Notes under the pieces: generated by a model
What the model was told of the DNA's origin: nothing
Seen by the model: the letters and a program-made list of their open reading frames with translations, nothing else
Databases searched by the model: none
Part shown: positions 15,612-25,482 of the stretch, in pieces
Position numbering within the stretch: position 1 is the first letter of the stretch
Layout: the number at the start of each line of letters is the position of its first letter
Made by a program: the position numbers and the translations under genes
Assembly (NCBI GenBank): GCA_029243485.1
Contig: JAQWRY010000088.1
Location: 91,221 to 155,220, forward strand
DNA: 64,000 bases
Direction: 5' to 3'
Source: Candidatus Binatia bacterium
Lineage (GTDB): Bacteria > Desulfobacterota > Binatia > UBA12015

Positions 15612-17855
15612 ATGACTACGGTGGAACTGTTGGCAAAAGCTCGCGAATCGGGTCAGGAGAAGGCCAAGGGGGGCGCGGAGAGCGCTGCCGCGAAGCCCGA
15701 CGTGCCGCCGACGGGCACGGCGGACGGCGGCGAGGTCGATCTTTCGGCGCCCGAGTTCTACCTGAACCGCGAGCTCACCTGGCTCTCGTTCTGTTCAAGG
15801 GTGTTGCACGAGGCAGAGGATGAGCGGAATCCGCCGCTCGAGCGCCTGAAGTTCCTCGCGATCGTGAGCTCGAACCTCGACGAGTTCTACATGAAGCGCA
15901 TCGGTGGGTTGAAGCAGCAGGTCGCCGCCGGAGTTCGCCGGACGACGGTCGATGGCCTGAATCCGGCGGAGCAGATCGATGCCTGTCAAAGCGTCGTTCG
16001 CGCGATCGACCGACGACGTTCGAAGATCCTCGTCGAGCTGCGCCGAGTTCTGCGCGACCACGGAATCCGCCTCACGTCGATCGACAAGCTCAGCGATAAG
16101 GAGCGCTCGGTCCTCCGCGAGCACTACCTCCGCGAGATCTACCCGCTCGTGACGCCGCAGGCGATGGACCCGGCGCACCCGTTTCCGTTTGTGTCGAACC
16201 TGTCGCTGAATCTCCTCGTGACTCTGCGCTACCAAAAGGAGCCGCTGCACTCCCTGGCGCGGGTAAAGGTCCCGGTCGGGGCGGGTATCCCGCGCATGTT
16301 GCGGGTCGGGGGGCTGGACGTTTTCGTTCCGCTCGAGGACGTGATCGCGGACAATCTCGATCTCCTCTTCCCGGGGATGGAGGCCGAGCAATCGGAGCTC
16401 TTCCGCGTCACCCGAAACGCGAACACCGAGCGCGACGAAGAAGAGGCCGACGACCTCCTCGCCCTGATCGAATCCGAGCTGCGGGATCGGAAGTTCGCAC
16501 CGGTCGTCCGGATGCAGGTGGGCGAGGGGATGTCGCCCCAGCATACGAGCATGCTGGCGAACGAGCTGGGCCTGGATCTTTCGGACGTCAGCGAGGGGAA
16601 GGGCCGGCTCGGCGTGGCCGATATGTTCGAGATCGCACGGCTCGACCGCCCGGAGTTGCGCGATCCTCCGCACCATCCGATCGATCATCCCGAGCTCACG
16701 CGCGATCGGAACATCTTCCACGTCATCCGTGATGCCGGGTCGATCCTCCTGCAGCACCCGTACGAGTCGTTCACGTCGTCCGTCGAGCGGTTTCTCTACG
16801 AGGCCGCGCACGACCCGAAGGTTCGCGCGATCAAGATGACCCTCTATCGCACCTCGGCCGAGACGCGCGTGATCGATCATTTGATCGAAGCGGCTCGCAA
16901 CGGGAAGCAGGTCGCGGTGGTCGTGGAGCTGAAGGCTCGGTTCGACGAGTCCTCCAACATCCAGTGGGCCAGTCGCATGGAGGAGTTCGGAATTCACGTC
17001 ACGTACGGCGTGGTTGGACTCAAGACGCACTGCAAGACGATCCTCGTCGTTCGCCAGGACTACACCGGGCTGCGCCGATACGCGCACATCGGCACGGGCA
17101 ACTATCACTCCGGGACGGCGCGCATGTACGCCGACCTCGGTCTGCTCACCTGCGACGAGTCCATCGGCGAGGATCTGACCGAGCTCTTCAACTACCTCAC
17201 CACCGGCTACAAGCCGCGACGTCGCTACAAGCGCTTGCTACTCGCCCCAACGACCCTGAAGCAGGGCCTCATCTCCCGGATCGAGAAGGAGGTCGAGCAT
17301 CACCGCGCCGGACGCAAAGCCGGGGTCCAGATGAAGATGAACGCTCTGGAGGACGCAGACGTCACGCGGGCGCTTTACGACGCAGCCCACGCCGGGGTGA
17401 AGATCGATCTAATCGTCCGTGACACGTGTCGCCTGCGACCCGGGATTCCCGGGGTGACCGAGAACGTCCGCGTCGTGAGCATCGTCGGACGCTTCCTCGA
17501 GCACACCCGCATCGTGCACTTCGAGGGAGGTGGCGAGCCCGAATACTGGATCGGCTCGGCCGACTGCATGCAGCGCAATCTAGAAAGTCGCGTCGAGGTC
17601 TTGTGTCCGGTGGACGATCCTCGACATCGCGAAGAGATCCAGTCGATCCTCGATCTGCAGCTGGCCGACCAGCGCAGCGGTTGGGTGATGGACGCAAACG
17701 GAAGCTACACCCAGCGCCAGCCGAAGAAAGATCGGAACGAGCCCGGCTCGCAGGACGTTCTGATCGAGCGTGCGGAGAAGCGGTTGCGCTCGGCGACCCG
17801 GTTGCGCAAACGAAAGCCCAAGGGCATCGCCCGCCGGACCTTTAGTCCGTCCTGA
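15612..17855 (+). CDS. ppk1: Polyphosphate kinase 1
   Basis: A 747-residue PPK1, slightly longer than the usual ~690-740 because of a low-complexity N-terminus (residues 1-45). It reversibly polymerises the gamma-phosphate of ATP into polyphosphate. The N-domain motif S-S-N-L-D-E-F-Y-M-K-R-I is present. Two histidines lie in the catalytic phospholipase-D-like halves: His473 in T-H-C-K-T-I-L, corresponding to the autophosphorylated residue, and His631 in L-E-H-T-R-I-V. Their spacing (158) is almost the same as in the E. coli enzyme. Also visible are H-I-G-T-G-N-Y-H, L-F-N-Y-L-T-T-G-Y and W-I-G-S-A-D-C-M-Q-R-N-L. GGAGG at 15598-15602 precedes ATG 15612. The downstream mgtE gene is on the same strand after a 112-base gap; polyphosphate is a Mg2+-chelating polymer. 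Confidence 0.96.
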   Translation: MTTVELLAKARESGQEKAKGGAESAAAKPDVPPTGTADGGEVDLSAPEFYLNRELTWLSFCSRVLHEAEDERNPPLERLKFLAIVSSNLDEFYMKRIGGLKQQVAAGVRRTTVDGLNPAEQIDACQSVVRAIDRRRSKILVELRRVLRDHGIRLTSIDKLSDKERSVLREHYLREIYPLVTPQAMDPAHPFPFVSNLSLNLLVTLRYQKEPLHSLARVKVPVGAGIPRMLRVGGLDVFVPLEDVIADNLDLLFPGMEAEQSELFRVTRNANTERDEEEADDLLALIESELRDRKFAPVVRMQVGEGMSPQHTSMLANELGLDLSDVSEGKGRLGVADMFEIARLDRPELRDPPHHPIDHPELTRDRNIFHVIRDAGSILLQHPYESFTSSVERFLYEAAHDPKVRAIKMTLYRTSAETRVIDHLIEAARNGKQVAVVVELKARFDESSNIQWASRMEEFGIHVTYGVVGLKTHCKTILVVRQDYTGLRRYAHIGTGNYHSGTARMYADLGLLTCDESIGEDLTELFNYLTTGYKPRRRYKRLLLAPTTLKQGLISRIEKEVEHHRAGRKAGVQMKMNALEDADVTRALYDAAHAGVKIDLIVRDTCRLRPGIPGVTENVRVVSIVGRFLEHTRIVHFEGGGEPEYWIGSADCMQRNLESRVEVLCPVDDPRHREEIQSILDLQLADQRSGWVMDANGSYTQRQPKKDRNEPGSQDVLIERAEKRLRSATRLRKRKPKGIARRTFSPS

Positions 17856-17967
17856 CGCTGCCGATCCCGCCTTTTTGGCCCCTTCCTCTCGAATGTGAGG
17901 CCCCGCTCTCGTATCAGGGGGAGATCGTACCGCGCTCCGGCGCGGCCTCATTCAACTGAGAAGAGAC

Positions 17968-19347
17968 ATGCTTGGTCAGCTGCTTTCGCCCGAAATCGAA
18001 GAGTACCTGACGCGCCGCGACTTCGCGGGGTTGCGTGAGGCACTGTCTCGTCTCGAGACGCCGGAGATCGCAGACATCGTCGGAGAGCTTCCCGCGGAGC
18101 AGCAGGCGCTCGTCTTCCGGATCCTGCCCCGAGAGCTGGCCACGGAAACGTTCGAGTACCTGGAGCAGGAGCCGCAGAAGGAGCTCGTGGAGCGGCTCGC
18201 CCAGGAGCAAGTCACCGCGATCCTGAACGACATGTCTCCCGACGATCGTACCGCGCTTCTCGAGGAGCTCCCGGCGACCGTCACGCGGCGGCTTCTGAAC
18301 AATCTGACGACCGAAGAGCGGAAGATCGCTTCCTGGCTGCTCGGCTATCCGGAGGATTCGATCGGTCGTCTCATGACGCCCGACTACGTCTCGATCGAAC
18401 CGCATTGGTCAGTCGAACAAGTTCTCGAGCACATCCGCCGTTTCGGTCAGGACAAGGAGACCCTGAACGTCATCTTCGTGACCGACGACAACGGTCATCT
18501 GGTCGACGATCTGCGGATTCGCGAGCTGCTCCTCGCCCAGAAAGATACGAAGATCAGTGACCTGACGGACAGCTCGTTCGTGGCGCTGAAGGCGACTGAC
18601 GATCAGGAGACAGCGATCGAGCTCTTCCGGGAGTACGATCGGATTGCTCTCCCCGTGACCGATACCGAGGGCAACCTGATCGGCATCGTGACCGTCGATG
18701 ACGTTCTCGACGTGGCGGAGGAAGAGGCGACCGAGGACATCCAGAAGATGGGTGGTTCGGAGCCTCTCGACGATCGCTACCTGGATGTGCCGGTCTGGGG
18801 TCTCATCCAGAAGCGTGGTCGTTGGCTGGTCCTGCTCTTCCTCGGGGAGATGCTGACCGCTTCCGCGATCGCCGCTTACGAGGCGCAGCTGGCGCAGGCG
18901 GTCGTGCTGGCGCTGTTCATCCCGCTCATCATCTCGAGCGGTGGGAACAGCGGCTCGCAGACCGCCACGTTCGTCATCCGGGCCATGGCGCTCGGTGAGG
19001 TGGAGCTGCGCGATTGGAAGCGAGTGTTTTGGCGGGAGCTTCAGTCGGGGCTCGCGCTCGGTAGCCTGCTGGGCACAATTGGCCTCGCCCGGATCTTCTT
19101 GTGGCAGCAGATCTTCGGGTCGTACGGCGAGCATTGGTTTCCGCTCGGCATGACGATCGGAATTGCGCTGGTCGGGGTGGTGCTGACCGGCACGTTGTCG
19201 GGCTCGATGCTGCCATTCCTCCTGCGCTGGCTCGGTCAGGATCCTGCGGCTTCTTCGACGCCTTTCGTCGCCACGCTGGTCGATGTGACCGGCATCCTGA
19301 TCTACTTCACCGTGGCGTCGTTTCTGTTGGCGGGCACGTTGCTCTAA
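17968..19347 (+). CDS. mgtE: Magnesium transporter MgtE
   Basis: A 459-residue channel-like Mg2+ transporter. The N-terminal superhelical domain (residues 1-130) is followed by two CBS domains (about 131-255, with M-T-P-D-Y-V-S-I and G-I-V-T-V-D-D-V-L-D-V). A linker helix leads to a five-helix membrane domain (about 285-455). The pore signature S-S-G-G-N-S-G-S-Q-T-A-T sits near residue 318-329. The family gates Mg2+ influx by sensing cytoplasmic Mg2+ on the acidic N-domain and CBS domains. AGAAGAG precedes the ATG. The leader at 17930-17945 holds a 6-bp GC hairpin (CCGCGC/GCGCGG), too small to call a Mg2+ riboswitch. Confidence 0.95.
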   Translation: MLGQLLSPEIEEYLTRRDFAGLREALSRLETPEIADIVGELPAEQQALVFRILPRELATETFEYLEQEPQKELVERLAQEQVTAILNDMSPDDRTALLEELPATVTRRLLNNLTTEERKIASWLLGYPEDSIGRLMTPDYVSIEPHWSVEQVLEHIRRFGQDKETLNVIFVTDDNGHLVDDLRIRELLLAQKDTKISDLTDSSFVALKATDDQETAIELFREYDRIALPVTDTEGNLIGIVTVDDVLDVAEEEATEDIQKMGGSEPLDDRYLDVPVWGLIQKRGRWLVLLFLGEMLTASAIAAYEAQLAQAVVLALFIPLIISSGGNSGSQTATFVIRAMALGEVELRDWKRVFWRELQSGLALGSLLGTIGLARIFLWQQIFGSYGEHWFPLGMTIGIALVGVVLTGTLSGSMLPFLLRWLGQDPAASSTPFVATLVDVTGILIYFTVASFLLAGTLL

Positions 19348-19357
19348 GTTCGTTCCC

Positions 19358-19579
19358 ATGACGAAGGGAATGCAGACTTTGGCGTCTCTTGCGCTCGCGG
19401 TTGCTCTGACTGGTTGTCCCGGCAATGCGGCGGAGGAGATGCTCGACACGGCGCAGCTCGAGGAGGTTCAGGACAACCCCAAGAACGCGCGCAAGATCTA
19501 CAGCGACATCATCCAGCGGTATCCGGATTCGCCGCAGGCCGACACGGCTCGCGCCCGGCTCGCCGCTCTCGAGGAATGA
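19358..19579 (+). CDS. Small lipoprotein with a tetratricopeptide-like tail
   Basis: A 73-residue protein with a lipoprotein signal: M-T-K then a hydrophobic run ending A-L-T-G-C, with Cys20 as the lipidation site. The remaining 53 residues form one helical hairpin resembling a single TPR (A-R-K-I-Y-S-D-I-I-Q-R-Y-P-D-S-P-Q-A-D-T-A). The pattern is common in BamD/YbgF-like proteins, but here it is a single unit. Its TGA stop overlaps the ATG of the sulfatase-fold gene by 4 bases. It is probably an envelope accessory of the downstream protein. Confidence 0.72.
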   Translation: MTKGMQTLASLALAVALTGCPGNAAEEMLDTAQLEEVQDNPKNARKIYSDIIQRYPDSPQADTARARLAALEE

Positions 19580-21360
19580 GCGTCCGCGCGATCGCCGGCG
19601 CGCTGGTCGGTTTGGCGCTGGCCGCCCCTGCTCTCGCGGCCGGCCGCGCGCGGACCGAGCCCTTCCTGGTCTCGACGACACCGTACGAGCTGAACGACGA
19701 CACGAGGCCGGTCGCCCGTGACGTGAAGCGACAGGAAGATGGGGCGGCGCGCGTGAGCGTCGCAGGGGTTCGTGTGCCCGAGGGGGCCGAGCTGGAGGCG
19801 TGGTTCGCCCTCCCCGGCGAGTCCCGGGGGACCTGGCGCGTCACGTTGTCCGCTTCGTCGGAGTCCGAGACGGTCGAGAGCGTTCAGATTGTCGAGGAGT
19901 CCGCGCGAAGCGGCTGGCGACGTGTGGGGATGGGCGTCGCTTCGCTCGAGCAGGAAGAGGTCCGGGTGGAACTTCGAGCCGACCCGGTGGCTGGGGCGGT
20001 GGGGCGGCCGGTCTTGGGCGCACCGCGCTTCGTGGTGCGGCGGCCCGAGGTGAAGGTGCCTCGGAACGTCATCGTCGTCTCCCTCGACACGCTGCGCGCG
20101 GACCGCATGTCGTCGTACGGCGCGCAGCGAGAGACGAGCCCGCAGATGGATGCGCTCGCAGCTGCAGGCGTGCGCTTCGAGACGGCGCTCGCTCCTGCCA
20201 GTTCGACGCCGCCGTCCCACATGTCGATGCTCACCGGCACGAGTCCCTGCCGGCACGGCGTCTGGGGCGTGCACCTCGAAGACACCATGTCCGACGAGAT
20301 CGACACTCTGGCCGAGATCCTCGGGCGGGACGGTTACGCGACGGCCGCCATCACCGAGAACGCGTACATGTCTCCGCCGTACGGCTTTGCTCGTGGGTTC
20401 GATTCGTACGTCGAGTTGAAGCAGATGGTCGCCGACCGCAACTCGCCGTCGCCGGGCGTCATCACGCCGACGGGATACGGCCCAAAGACGTTCCGGGCCG
20501 CGGGGGAGTGGCTGCGCGACAACGCTGCGCGTCAGTTCTTCCTGTTCGTGCACACCTATCAGGTGCACGGCCCACGCCGGCCATCCGGCGCATATGCAAA
20601 GCTCTTTGCGGAAACGCCCGAGACCGGTGTGCGGAACCCGGGATATGATCCAGACTTTCACGACCTTCGGCGGTACGACCAACTGGTGCGCCAACTCGAC
20701 GATCTGGTCGGAGGGTTGGCGCAGCAGATCATGGCGCTCGGTTTGGCCGACGAGACGCTCCTCGTGCTGACGTCGGACCACGGGGAGGCGTTCTTCGAGC
20801 ACGGGGACCACGGCCACGGCTGGTCGGTCTACGGTGAGGTTCTCCGCGTCCCGTTGATCTTCTGGGCGCCGGGTCTCGCGTCCCCCGGGGTGGTTCAGGA
20901 GCCGACGGGCCTCGTTGACCTCGTGCCGACGGTGCTCGACCTGGTCGGCCTTCCCGTGCCCACGGGGCTCGACGGCAAGAGCCGCGCCGCCTCCGTGCGA
21001 AATTCCGGTACTGCGTCGGCGGCTTCCCAGACGTATTACGCCGAGACGGCGCCCGGGAACGTGCGCGCGGTCCGCACCGCGCGGTTCAAGATCATTCGCG
21101 GCGAGGATTCGAGCGACGAGACCCTCTTCGATCTGCGCACGGACGGTTCCGAGAGCGCCCCGATCGCCCTCGGCGCGAGTGCGCTGCCCGCGAACCTTCA
21201 GGCCGACGCCGCTGAGATCGAGAGCTTGCGGACGGAGCTCGACCTGTTCGCGGCACAGTGCCGGGACCAGAGGGCTGCCGCGGCCGCGCGGCGGGGCACC
21301 GCCGCCGAGCTCGATCCGGTCCGTCACGAGAAACTCAAAGCGCTAGGCTATGTCGAGTGA
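19576..21360 (+). CDS. Secreted sulfatase / alkaline-phosphatase-superfamily hydrolase
   Basis: A 594-residue protein with signal peptide (about residues 1-22), a ~130-residue N-terminal beta-type domain and then a sulfatase domain beginning at R-N-V-I-V-V-S-L-D-T-L-R-A-D-R-M. Metal-binding aspartates occur in S-L-D-T-L-R-A-D and in T-S-D-H-G-E-A-F-F-E-H-G. The nucleophile region reads S-S-T-P-P-S-H-M-S-M-L-T-G instead of the C/S-x-P-x-R formylglycine motif. It is therefore more like phosphonate/phosphate monoester hydrolases or phosphoglycerol transferases that use Thr or Ser directly. The ATGA overlap with the small lipoprotein implies coupled translation. Substrate unknown; periplasmic. 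Confidence 0.85.
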   Translation: MSVRAIAGALVGLALAAPALAAGRARTEPFLVSTTPYELNDDTRPVARDVKRQEDGAARVSVAGVRVPEGAELEAWFALPGESRGTWRVTLSASSESETVESVQIVEESARSGWRRVGMGVASLEQEEVRVELRADPVAGAVGRPVLGAPRFVVRRPEVKVPRNVIVVSLDTLRADRMSSYGAQRETSPQMDALAAAGVRFETALAPASSTPPSHMSMLTGTSPCRHGVWGVHLEDTMSDEIDTLAEILGRDGYATAAITENAYMSPPYGFARGFDSYVELKQMVADRNSPSPGVITPTGYGPKTFRAAGEWLRDNAARQFFLFVHTYQVHGPRRPSGAYAKLFAETPETGVRNPGYDPDFHDLRRYDQLVRQLDDLVGGLAQQIMALGLADETLLVLTSDHGEAFFEHGDHGHGWSVYGEVLRVPLIFWAPGLASPGVVQEPTGLVDLVPTVLDLVGLPVPTGLDGKSRAASVRNSGTASAASQTYYAETAPGNVRAVRTARFKIIRGEDSSDETLFDLRTDGSESAPIALGASALPANLQADAAEIESLRTELDLFAAQCRDQRAAAAARRGTAAELDPVRHEKLKALGYVE

Positions 21361-21422
21361 GTTTGCTAGCGAAGACCTAGCAGGGCCGAATGGTTCAGCG
21401 ATTCACTGGCAAGGAGCAACGG

Positions 21423-21905
21423 ATGACCAACCCGACCCGATCAACTGCGTGTTTCTTGGTGGCTTTGTTTCTCTCGGCTGCCGCTGTCGACTCCGTCGCG
21501 CTTGCCGACGACGATGAGGCGTGGAAGAAGCTTCCGCCCGGCCCGATCCGCGATCGGATCGAGTTGATGGAGAAGATCGGCGCCGACGCCAAGGCGATCA
21601 ACGATGCGATCAAAGCCGGCACGCCGGCCGAGGCGGCTGCGCCGGCCGACAACATCGTTTCTCTGATGCCGAAGTTCGATGCGCTCTTCCCCGAGGGCAG
21701 CACGGCGGAAGAGTCGCGGGCCAAGAAGAACATCTGGGCCGCCTGGGACGAGTTCGAAGCGTTTTCGAGCTATCTGAAAGACGCTGCGAGCGAGGTAGCC
21801 ACCGCAGCGCGCGATGGCGGCGACGTGAAGGCGGCGAGCCGCAAGATGTTCAAGAGCTGCAAGTCCTGCCACAAGAAGTTCCGTCTTCCGAAAGACGACG
21901 AGTAG
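21423..21905 (+). CDS. Cytochrome c'-like monohaem protein
   Basis: A 160-residue exported protein with signal peptide (M-T-N-P-T-R-S..., cleaved after V-A-L-A). It is an all-helical body ending with a C-terminal haem site C-K-S-C-H-K-K-F-R. A haem motif at the extreme C-terminus of a four-helix bundle is typical of class II cytochromes c (c' and c556). Such proteins bind NO or shuttle electrons in the periplasm. AAGGAG at 21411-21416, 6 bases before ATG 21423, fixes the start and rules out the longer reading from 21390. It is convergent with the histidine kinase gene. Confidence 0.85.
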   Translation: MTNPTRSTACFLVALFLSAAAVDSVALADDDEAWKKLPPGPIRDRIELMEKIGADAKAINDAIKAGTPAEAAAPADNIVSLMPKFDALFPEGSTAEESRAKKNIWAAWDEFEAFSSYLKDAASEVATAARDGGDVKAASRKMFKSCKSCHKKFRLPKDDE

Positions 21906-21912
21906 GTCGTTC

Positions 21913-24174
21913 TCAGGCGGGGGCCGGACTCGGTTCGGGTTTCCCTCCCCCGCTAGGTGTCGCGGAGTCGCCGCGCCGCGTGCACTTTTTGAGGGCCTCG
22001 ATCAACGCGGGTACGGCGAGTGGCTTGTTTAGGAAGTCGTCCATCCCGGCTGCCATGCAGGCGGCCCGTTCCTCTTCGAGGACGTTCGCGGTGAGCGCGA
22101 TCACGCGAGGGCGCAGCTCGGCCGGCGATTGTGCGCAGAGCTGCCGCGTTGCCTCCACGCCGTCGAGTTCGGGCATCTGGAGATCCATCAGCACGACGTC
22201 GAACGTCTGCGCTTCGATCGCGGCCAGCGCGAGTGCTCCGTTCTCGGCAACCTCGGCGGCGTAGCCGAGGCGTTCGAGGATCTTCAGCGCCACCTTCTGG
22301 TTCACGCGGTTGTCTTCCGCCAGGAGAATACGCAGCGGGTGCTTCTCGCCCATGTCGGCAGGGAGGTTCGCGCCCGTCTTCTTCTTGCGCGTCTTCTCGC
22401 CGAAGATACCGCAGAGGACCGTCGCCAGCTGTCGGGCCTTGGCCGGCTTAGAGAGCGCCGCGGCGAAGTGGGCGCGGCTTTCGGTGTCGCCCGACTCTTC
22501 GAGAATCGCACCGGAGGAGCTCAGAAGGACCAGCGGCAACTTCGCCCGGCTCTTCATCGCGTGGATCTTTCGTGCCAGCTCGGCGCCGTCCATCCCGGGC
22601 ATCAGCATGTCGAGGATGGCGACGTCGTACTCGGCTGGCGTCAGCAGCTTCTGCATCGCCTCGGGGCCGCTTTTGCAGAGAGTTGGTTTCATCTCCCAGG
22701 CCTCGGTGACCCGCTCGAGAATCTGGCGATTCGTCGCGTTGTCGTCGACGATCAGGACCTTCTTGTCGCGGAGAACCTTCACCGCCTGCTTCTCGGTTTG
22801 TGGGCTGATGTTCGCGGCGCGCTTCGCGAGTACGGTGAAGTGGAAGGTCGAACCCTTGCCTTCCTCAGTCTCCACCCACATCCGTCCACCCATGAGTTCT
22901 GCGAGCCGGTTGGAGATGGCGAGGCCGAGGCCCGTGCCGCCGTATTTCCGGGTCGTCGAGGCGTCGACCTGCGTGAACGACTCGAAGAGGTGGTCGACGC
23001 GGTCCTTGGGAATCCCGAGTCCGGTGTCGCGAATCGCGAAGTGGATCTCATACGGTCCCGCTTCGAGGCGCTCGGCTTCGACCGAAAGGTGGATTTCTCC
23101 ACTTTCGGTAAACTTCGTGGCGTTGGAGAGCAGGTTCAGGAGAATCTGTCGGACTCGCATGGAGTCGCCGACGATGTTCCTCGGTACGTCGGACGCGGAC
23201 TCGTGCAAGAGCTCGACGCCGGTCTCCTTGGTCTTGAGAGCGAGCACGTCGATCGCTTCTTCGATGGTCGTCTGGAGGTCGAACGGCGCCGACTCGACGG
23301 AGACCATGCCCGACTCGATCTTGGAGAAGTCGAGGATGTCGTTCAGCACGGTCAGGAGCCCATCGCCGCTCTGGCGAATCGTCACCGCGAACTCGCGCTG
23401 CTCGTCGGTGAGCTCGGTGTCTTCGAGAAGGCTCGCCATGCCGATCACCGCGTTCATCGGTGTCCGGATCTCGTGGCTCATCGTGGCGAGGAATGCGGAC
23501 CGTGCCCGGCTCGCCTCCTCGGCGACGCCTGTGGCCGCTTGGGCGACGTCGCGGGCCTTCGCGAGGTTCTGGTTGGCCCCCTCGAAGTGCCGGAGGGCGG
23601 TGTTCTTCAGTGACTCGTAGATCACCCCGAGTACGATCACCATCAGGAACAGCATGAGGGTCAGGACGAGATTGATGCGGTTCAGCATCTCGGCTGGGGG
23701 CGGATTCGGGAACGCGAAGTCATCCATGTGCAGCCAGAAGAGTGCGACCGCTTCTGCGCACGCCAGCACGGTCCAGAAGATCCCCGAGCGTACGCCGGAG
23801 ACCAGGAACGCCATCAGCGGAACCAACGCTTGGATCCCCATGATGGGGCGGCCGAGGCCGCCGCTCTGAAACGCGACGAGGCCGATCGAGCAGAACGCCA
23901 TTGTCGTACCGACGTTGCTGGCCCACGCGAGCGATCCGGTGTAGCGCAGAACGAGCGGGATCGCGCCGGCGAAGGCGGTGGGAACGACGACCGCCAGCAT
24001 CCGTGTGGAGATGGGCTCGATCGTGAGCAGGAAGATGGCGCCGGTCGTGCCCAGGACGAACATGACGCCGGTGAACGTCAGGAGGAGGCGGGCACGCCGG
24101 ACGGTGTCCGGGCCCTCACGTCGCAGCCGGGACGGTATGGCCCAGACCATGAATTCCTCCCACATGCGCTTCAC
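21913..24174 (-). CDS. Hybrid sensor histidine kinase with two receiver domains
   Basis: A 753-residue protein. Six hydrophobic helices (about 28-50, 58-78, 82-102, 112-128, 132-148, 167-186) form a membrane sensor without a large periplasmic loop. HisKA follows with phospho-accepting His234 in M-S-H-E-I-R-T-P-M, then the ATPase domain with N box N-L-L-S-N-A-T-K, G1 D-T-G-L-G-I-P and G2 G-G-T-G-L-G-L-A-I. Receiver 1 has Asp521 (A-I-L-D-M-L-M-P-G) and receiver 2 has Asp663 (V-L-M-D-L-Q-M-P). It lacks an Hpt domain, so phosphotransfer must go through another protein. No response regulator gene is adjacent, so it is an orphan hybrid kinase. Confidence 0.93.
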   Translation of the reverse strand: MKRMWEEFMVWAIPSRLRREGPDTVRRARLLLTFTGVMFVLGTTGAIFLLTIEPISTRMLAVVVPTAFAGAIPLVLRYTGSLAWASNVGTTMAFCSIGLVAFQSGGLGRPIMGIQALVPLMAFLVSGVRSGIFWTVLACAEAVALFWLHMDDFAFPNPPPAEMLNRINLVLTLMLFLMVIVLGVIYESLKNTALRHFEGANQNLAKARDVAQAATGVAEEASRARSAFLATMSHEIRTPMNAVIGMASLLEDTELTDEQREFAVTIRQSGDGLLTVLNDILDFSKIESGMVSVESAPFDLQTTIEEAIDVLALKTKETGVELLHESASDVPRNIVGDSMRVRQILLNLLSNATKFTESGEIHLSVEAERLEAGPYEIHFAIRDTGLGIPKDRVDHLFESFTQVDASTTRKYGGTGLGLAISNRLAELMGGRMWVETEEGKGSTFHFTVLAKRAANISPQTEKQAVKVLRDKKVLIVDDNATNRQILERVTEAWEMKPTLCKSGPEAMQKLLTPAEYDVAILDMLMPGMDGAELARKIHAMKSRAKLPLVLLSSSGAILEESGDTESRAHFAAALSKPAKARQLATVLCGIFGEKTRKKKTGANLPADMGEKHPLRILLAEDNRVNQKVALKILERLGYAAEVAENGALALAAIEAQTFDVVLMDLQMPELDGVEATRQLCAQSPAELRPRVIALTANVLEEERAACMAAGMDDFLNKPLAVPALIEALKKCTRRGDSATPSGGGKPEPSPAPA

Positions 24175-24265
24175 TCGTCCGTTTCTCGGGTTGGACGCAG
24201 GTCAGTAGCCCCTGCTCTAGGGACATCGGCCCCCGGATCCCTGGGGATGAGCGAAAACGGCGTCT

Positions 24266-24730
24266 TCAGGCGGGCGGGGGGAGGAGAACCCAATAGAGCT
24301 TCTTATGCCGTCCGCCTCCCGGGGGGTCGGCCTTGATGTACACGCGGGTCTTCTTCTTCAAGCGGGCGAGCTTCTTGGCTTCGGCGCGGCAGACGACGGC
24401 CACGAGCCCGGATTCGCCGACGACGAGGCCGTCGGGCGCTTCGCACTTCACCCAGGAATGCGTGGACAGGAAGGAAAGAATTCCGTTCTTGCCGCGCGAC
24501 ACGTCGTACGTGAGCGTCGCGTGGGCCACGAGGTCGGTCGGCGGTGAGGGGATCACGGTCGTGAGGATGTGCTGTTCGTCGGTGATCTCGCTACCCTCGG
24601 GAACACCCGCCTCGGGGTTCCATTCTGCGTTGGTCAGCGTAGCCGGCCCCTCGGTGCCGGCGGGTGCCGTCGCTACCGCGGTCAAGAGGAGGAGCCCTGC
24701 GGCGAGGGTCGTACGGATCCATCGGTTCAT
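24266..24730 (-). CDS. Secreted protein of unknown function
   Basis: A 154-residue protein with a clear signal peptide (M-N-R-W-I-R then a hydrophobic stretch ending T-A-P-A-G). The mature part is polar, has two cysteines (C-E-A-P and V-C-R-A) and a basic Lys/Arg-rich C-terminal third ending Y-W-V-L-L-P-P-P-A. No family is recognised. Its ATG overlaps the stop of the methyltransferase gene by 4 bases (ATGA), so it is translated from the same transcript. Confidence 0.6.
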   Translation of the reverse strand: MNRWIRTTLAAGLLLLTAVATAPAGTEGPATLTNAEWNPEAGVPEGSEITDEQHILTTVIPSPPTDLVAHATLTYDVSRGKNGILSFLSTHSWVKCEAPDGLVVGESGLVAVVCRAEAKKLARLKKKTRVYIKADPPGGGRHKKLYWVLLPPPA

Positions 24731-25377
24731 GTGTTCTCCAGAGGGTCTGTGATTCCGTGCACGATGAAGTGCCGGTCGCTCACGACTTCGGTCGTCAGGT
24801 TGCTGAGCCCGGCGTCGGCAAGCTGCTCGGTCACTTCGTCGACGCGGTAGGCGGCGTGCAGGGAGTTCTCGAAGTCGCGCTTCAAGATCTCAGGCTCGTC
24901 CCTCGCGTATCGTTCGACGAGATCTCGGACCGTCGCGGAATCGCGCGGCCGAAGGAGGTCCATCACGAACACCGCGCTGCCCGTGTAGGGGCCGTGTGCG
25001 AGCGTGCCCCAAAGAGCCGACGGTGCATCGAGATGGTGCAGGAGGCTGTTCGATACGATCGCGTCGAACGGACCTTCCGGTAGGTCATCGCTCGGGAGGT
25101 AGCCGGTACGAAACTCGATCCGGTCGGCCAGGCCGGCACTTCGGTTGCGTTCCCGTCCGGCGGCGATCATCGCGGGTGCACCGTCGATTCCGGAAACATG
25201 GCAGGCGGGAAACGCGCGGGCGACACGGCGAGAGATGTCACCCGGGCCGCAGCCCAGGTCCAGGATTCCTCGGGGGTGGAGATGCGGAAACCGCTTTCGG
25301 AAGAGCTCCACGAAGTGGTCGTGCGGAGCCGAGAAGTCCGCGTCGGCGTAGGCGTCCACCTGCGTCGCGTCGTTCAT
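24727..25377 (-). CDS. Class I SAM-dependent methyltransferase
   Basis: A 216-residue methyltransferase with motif I at I-L-D-L-G-C-G-P-G-D-I-S, an acidic motif II in V-S-G-I-D-G-A, and a later F-D-A-I-V-S-N-S-L-L-H-H-L block (the 'hot dog' of Methyltransf_25/11 enzymes). The target is unknown. ATG 25377 follows a GGAG only 3 bases away; an in-frame ATG at 25404 would add nine residues and is the alternative. The gene is divergent from the EamA transporter, leaving about 105 bases for both promoters, and overlaps the secreted-protein gene downstream. Confidence 0.82.
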   Translation of the reverse strand: MNDATQVDAYADADFSAPHDHFVELFRKRFPHLHPRGILDLGCGPGDISRRVARAFPACHVSGIDGAPAMIAAGRERNRSAGLADRIEFRTGYLPSDDLPEGPFDAIVSNSLLHHLDAPSALWGTLAHGPYTGSAVFVMDLLRPRDSATVRDLVERYARDEPEILKRDFENSLHAAYRVDEVTEQLADAGLSNLTTEVVSDRHFIVHGITDPLENT

Positions 25378-25482
25378 GATCTCCGGTTCGCGCGTTCGTT
25401 CCATCCACGCTCGTATAACCACGAAGTCAAATCGGCGCCATGCCGTCTGGTTCGTGTCGGAGCGAACCGATAGGGGAGGGCC

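Noticed and set aside
17930-17945. Mg2+ riboswitch before mgtE
   Set aside because: Only a 6-bp GC hairpin is visible in a 112-base leader. The M-box conserved segments are not recognisable.
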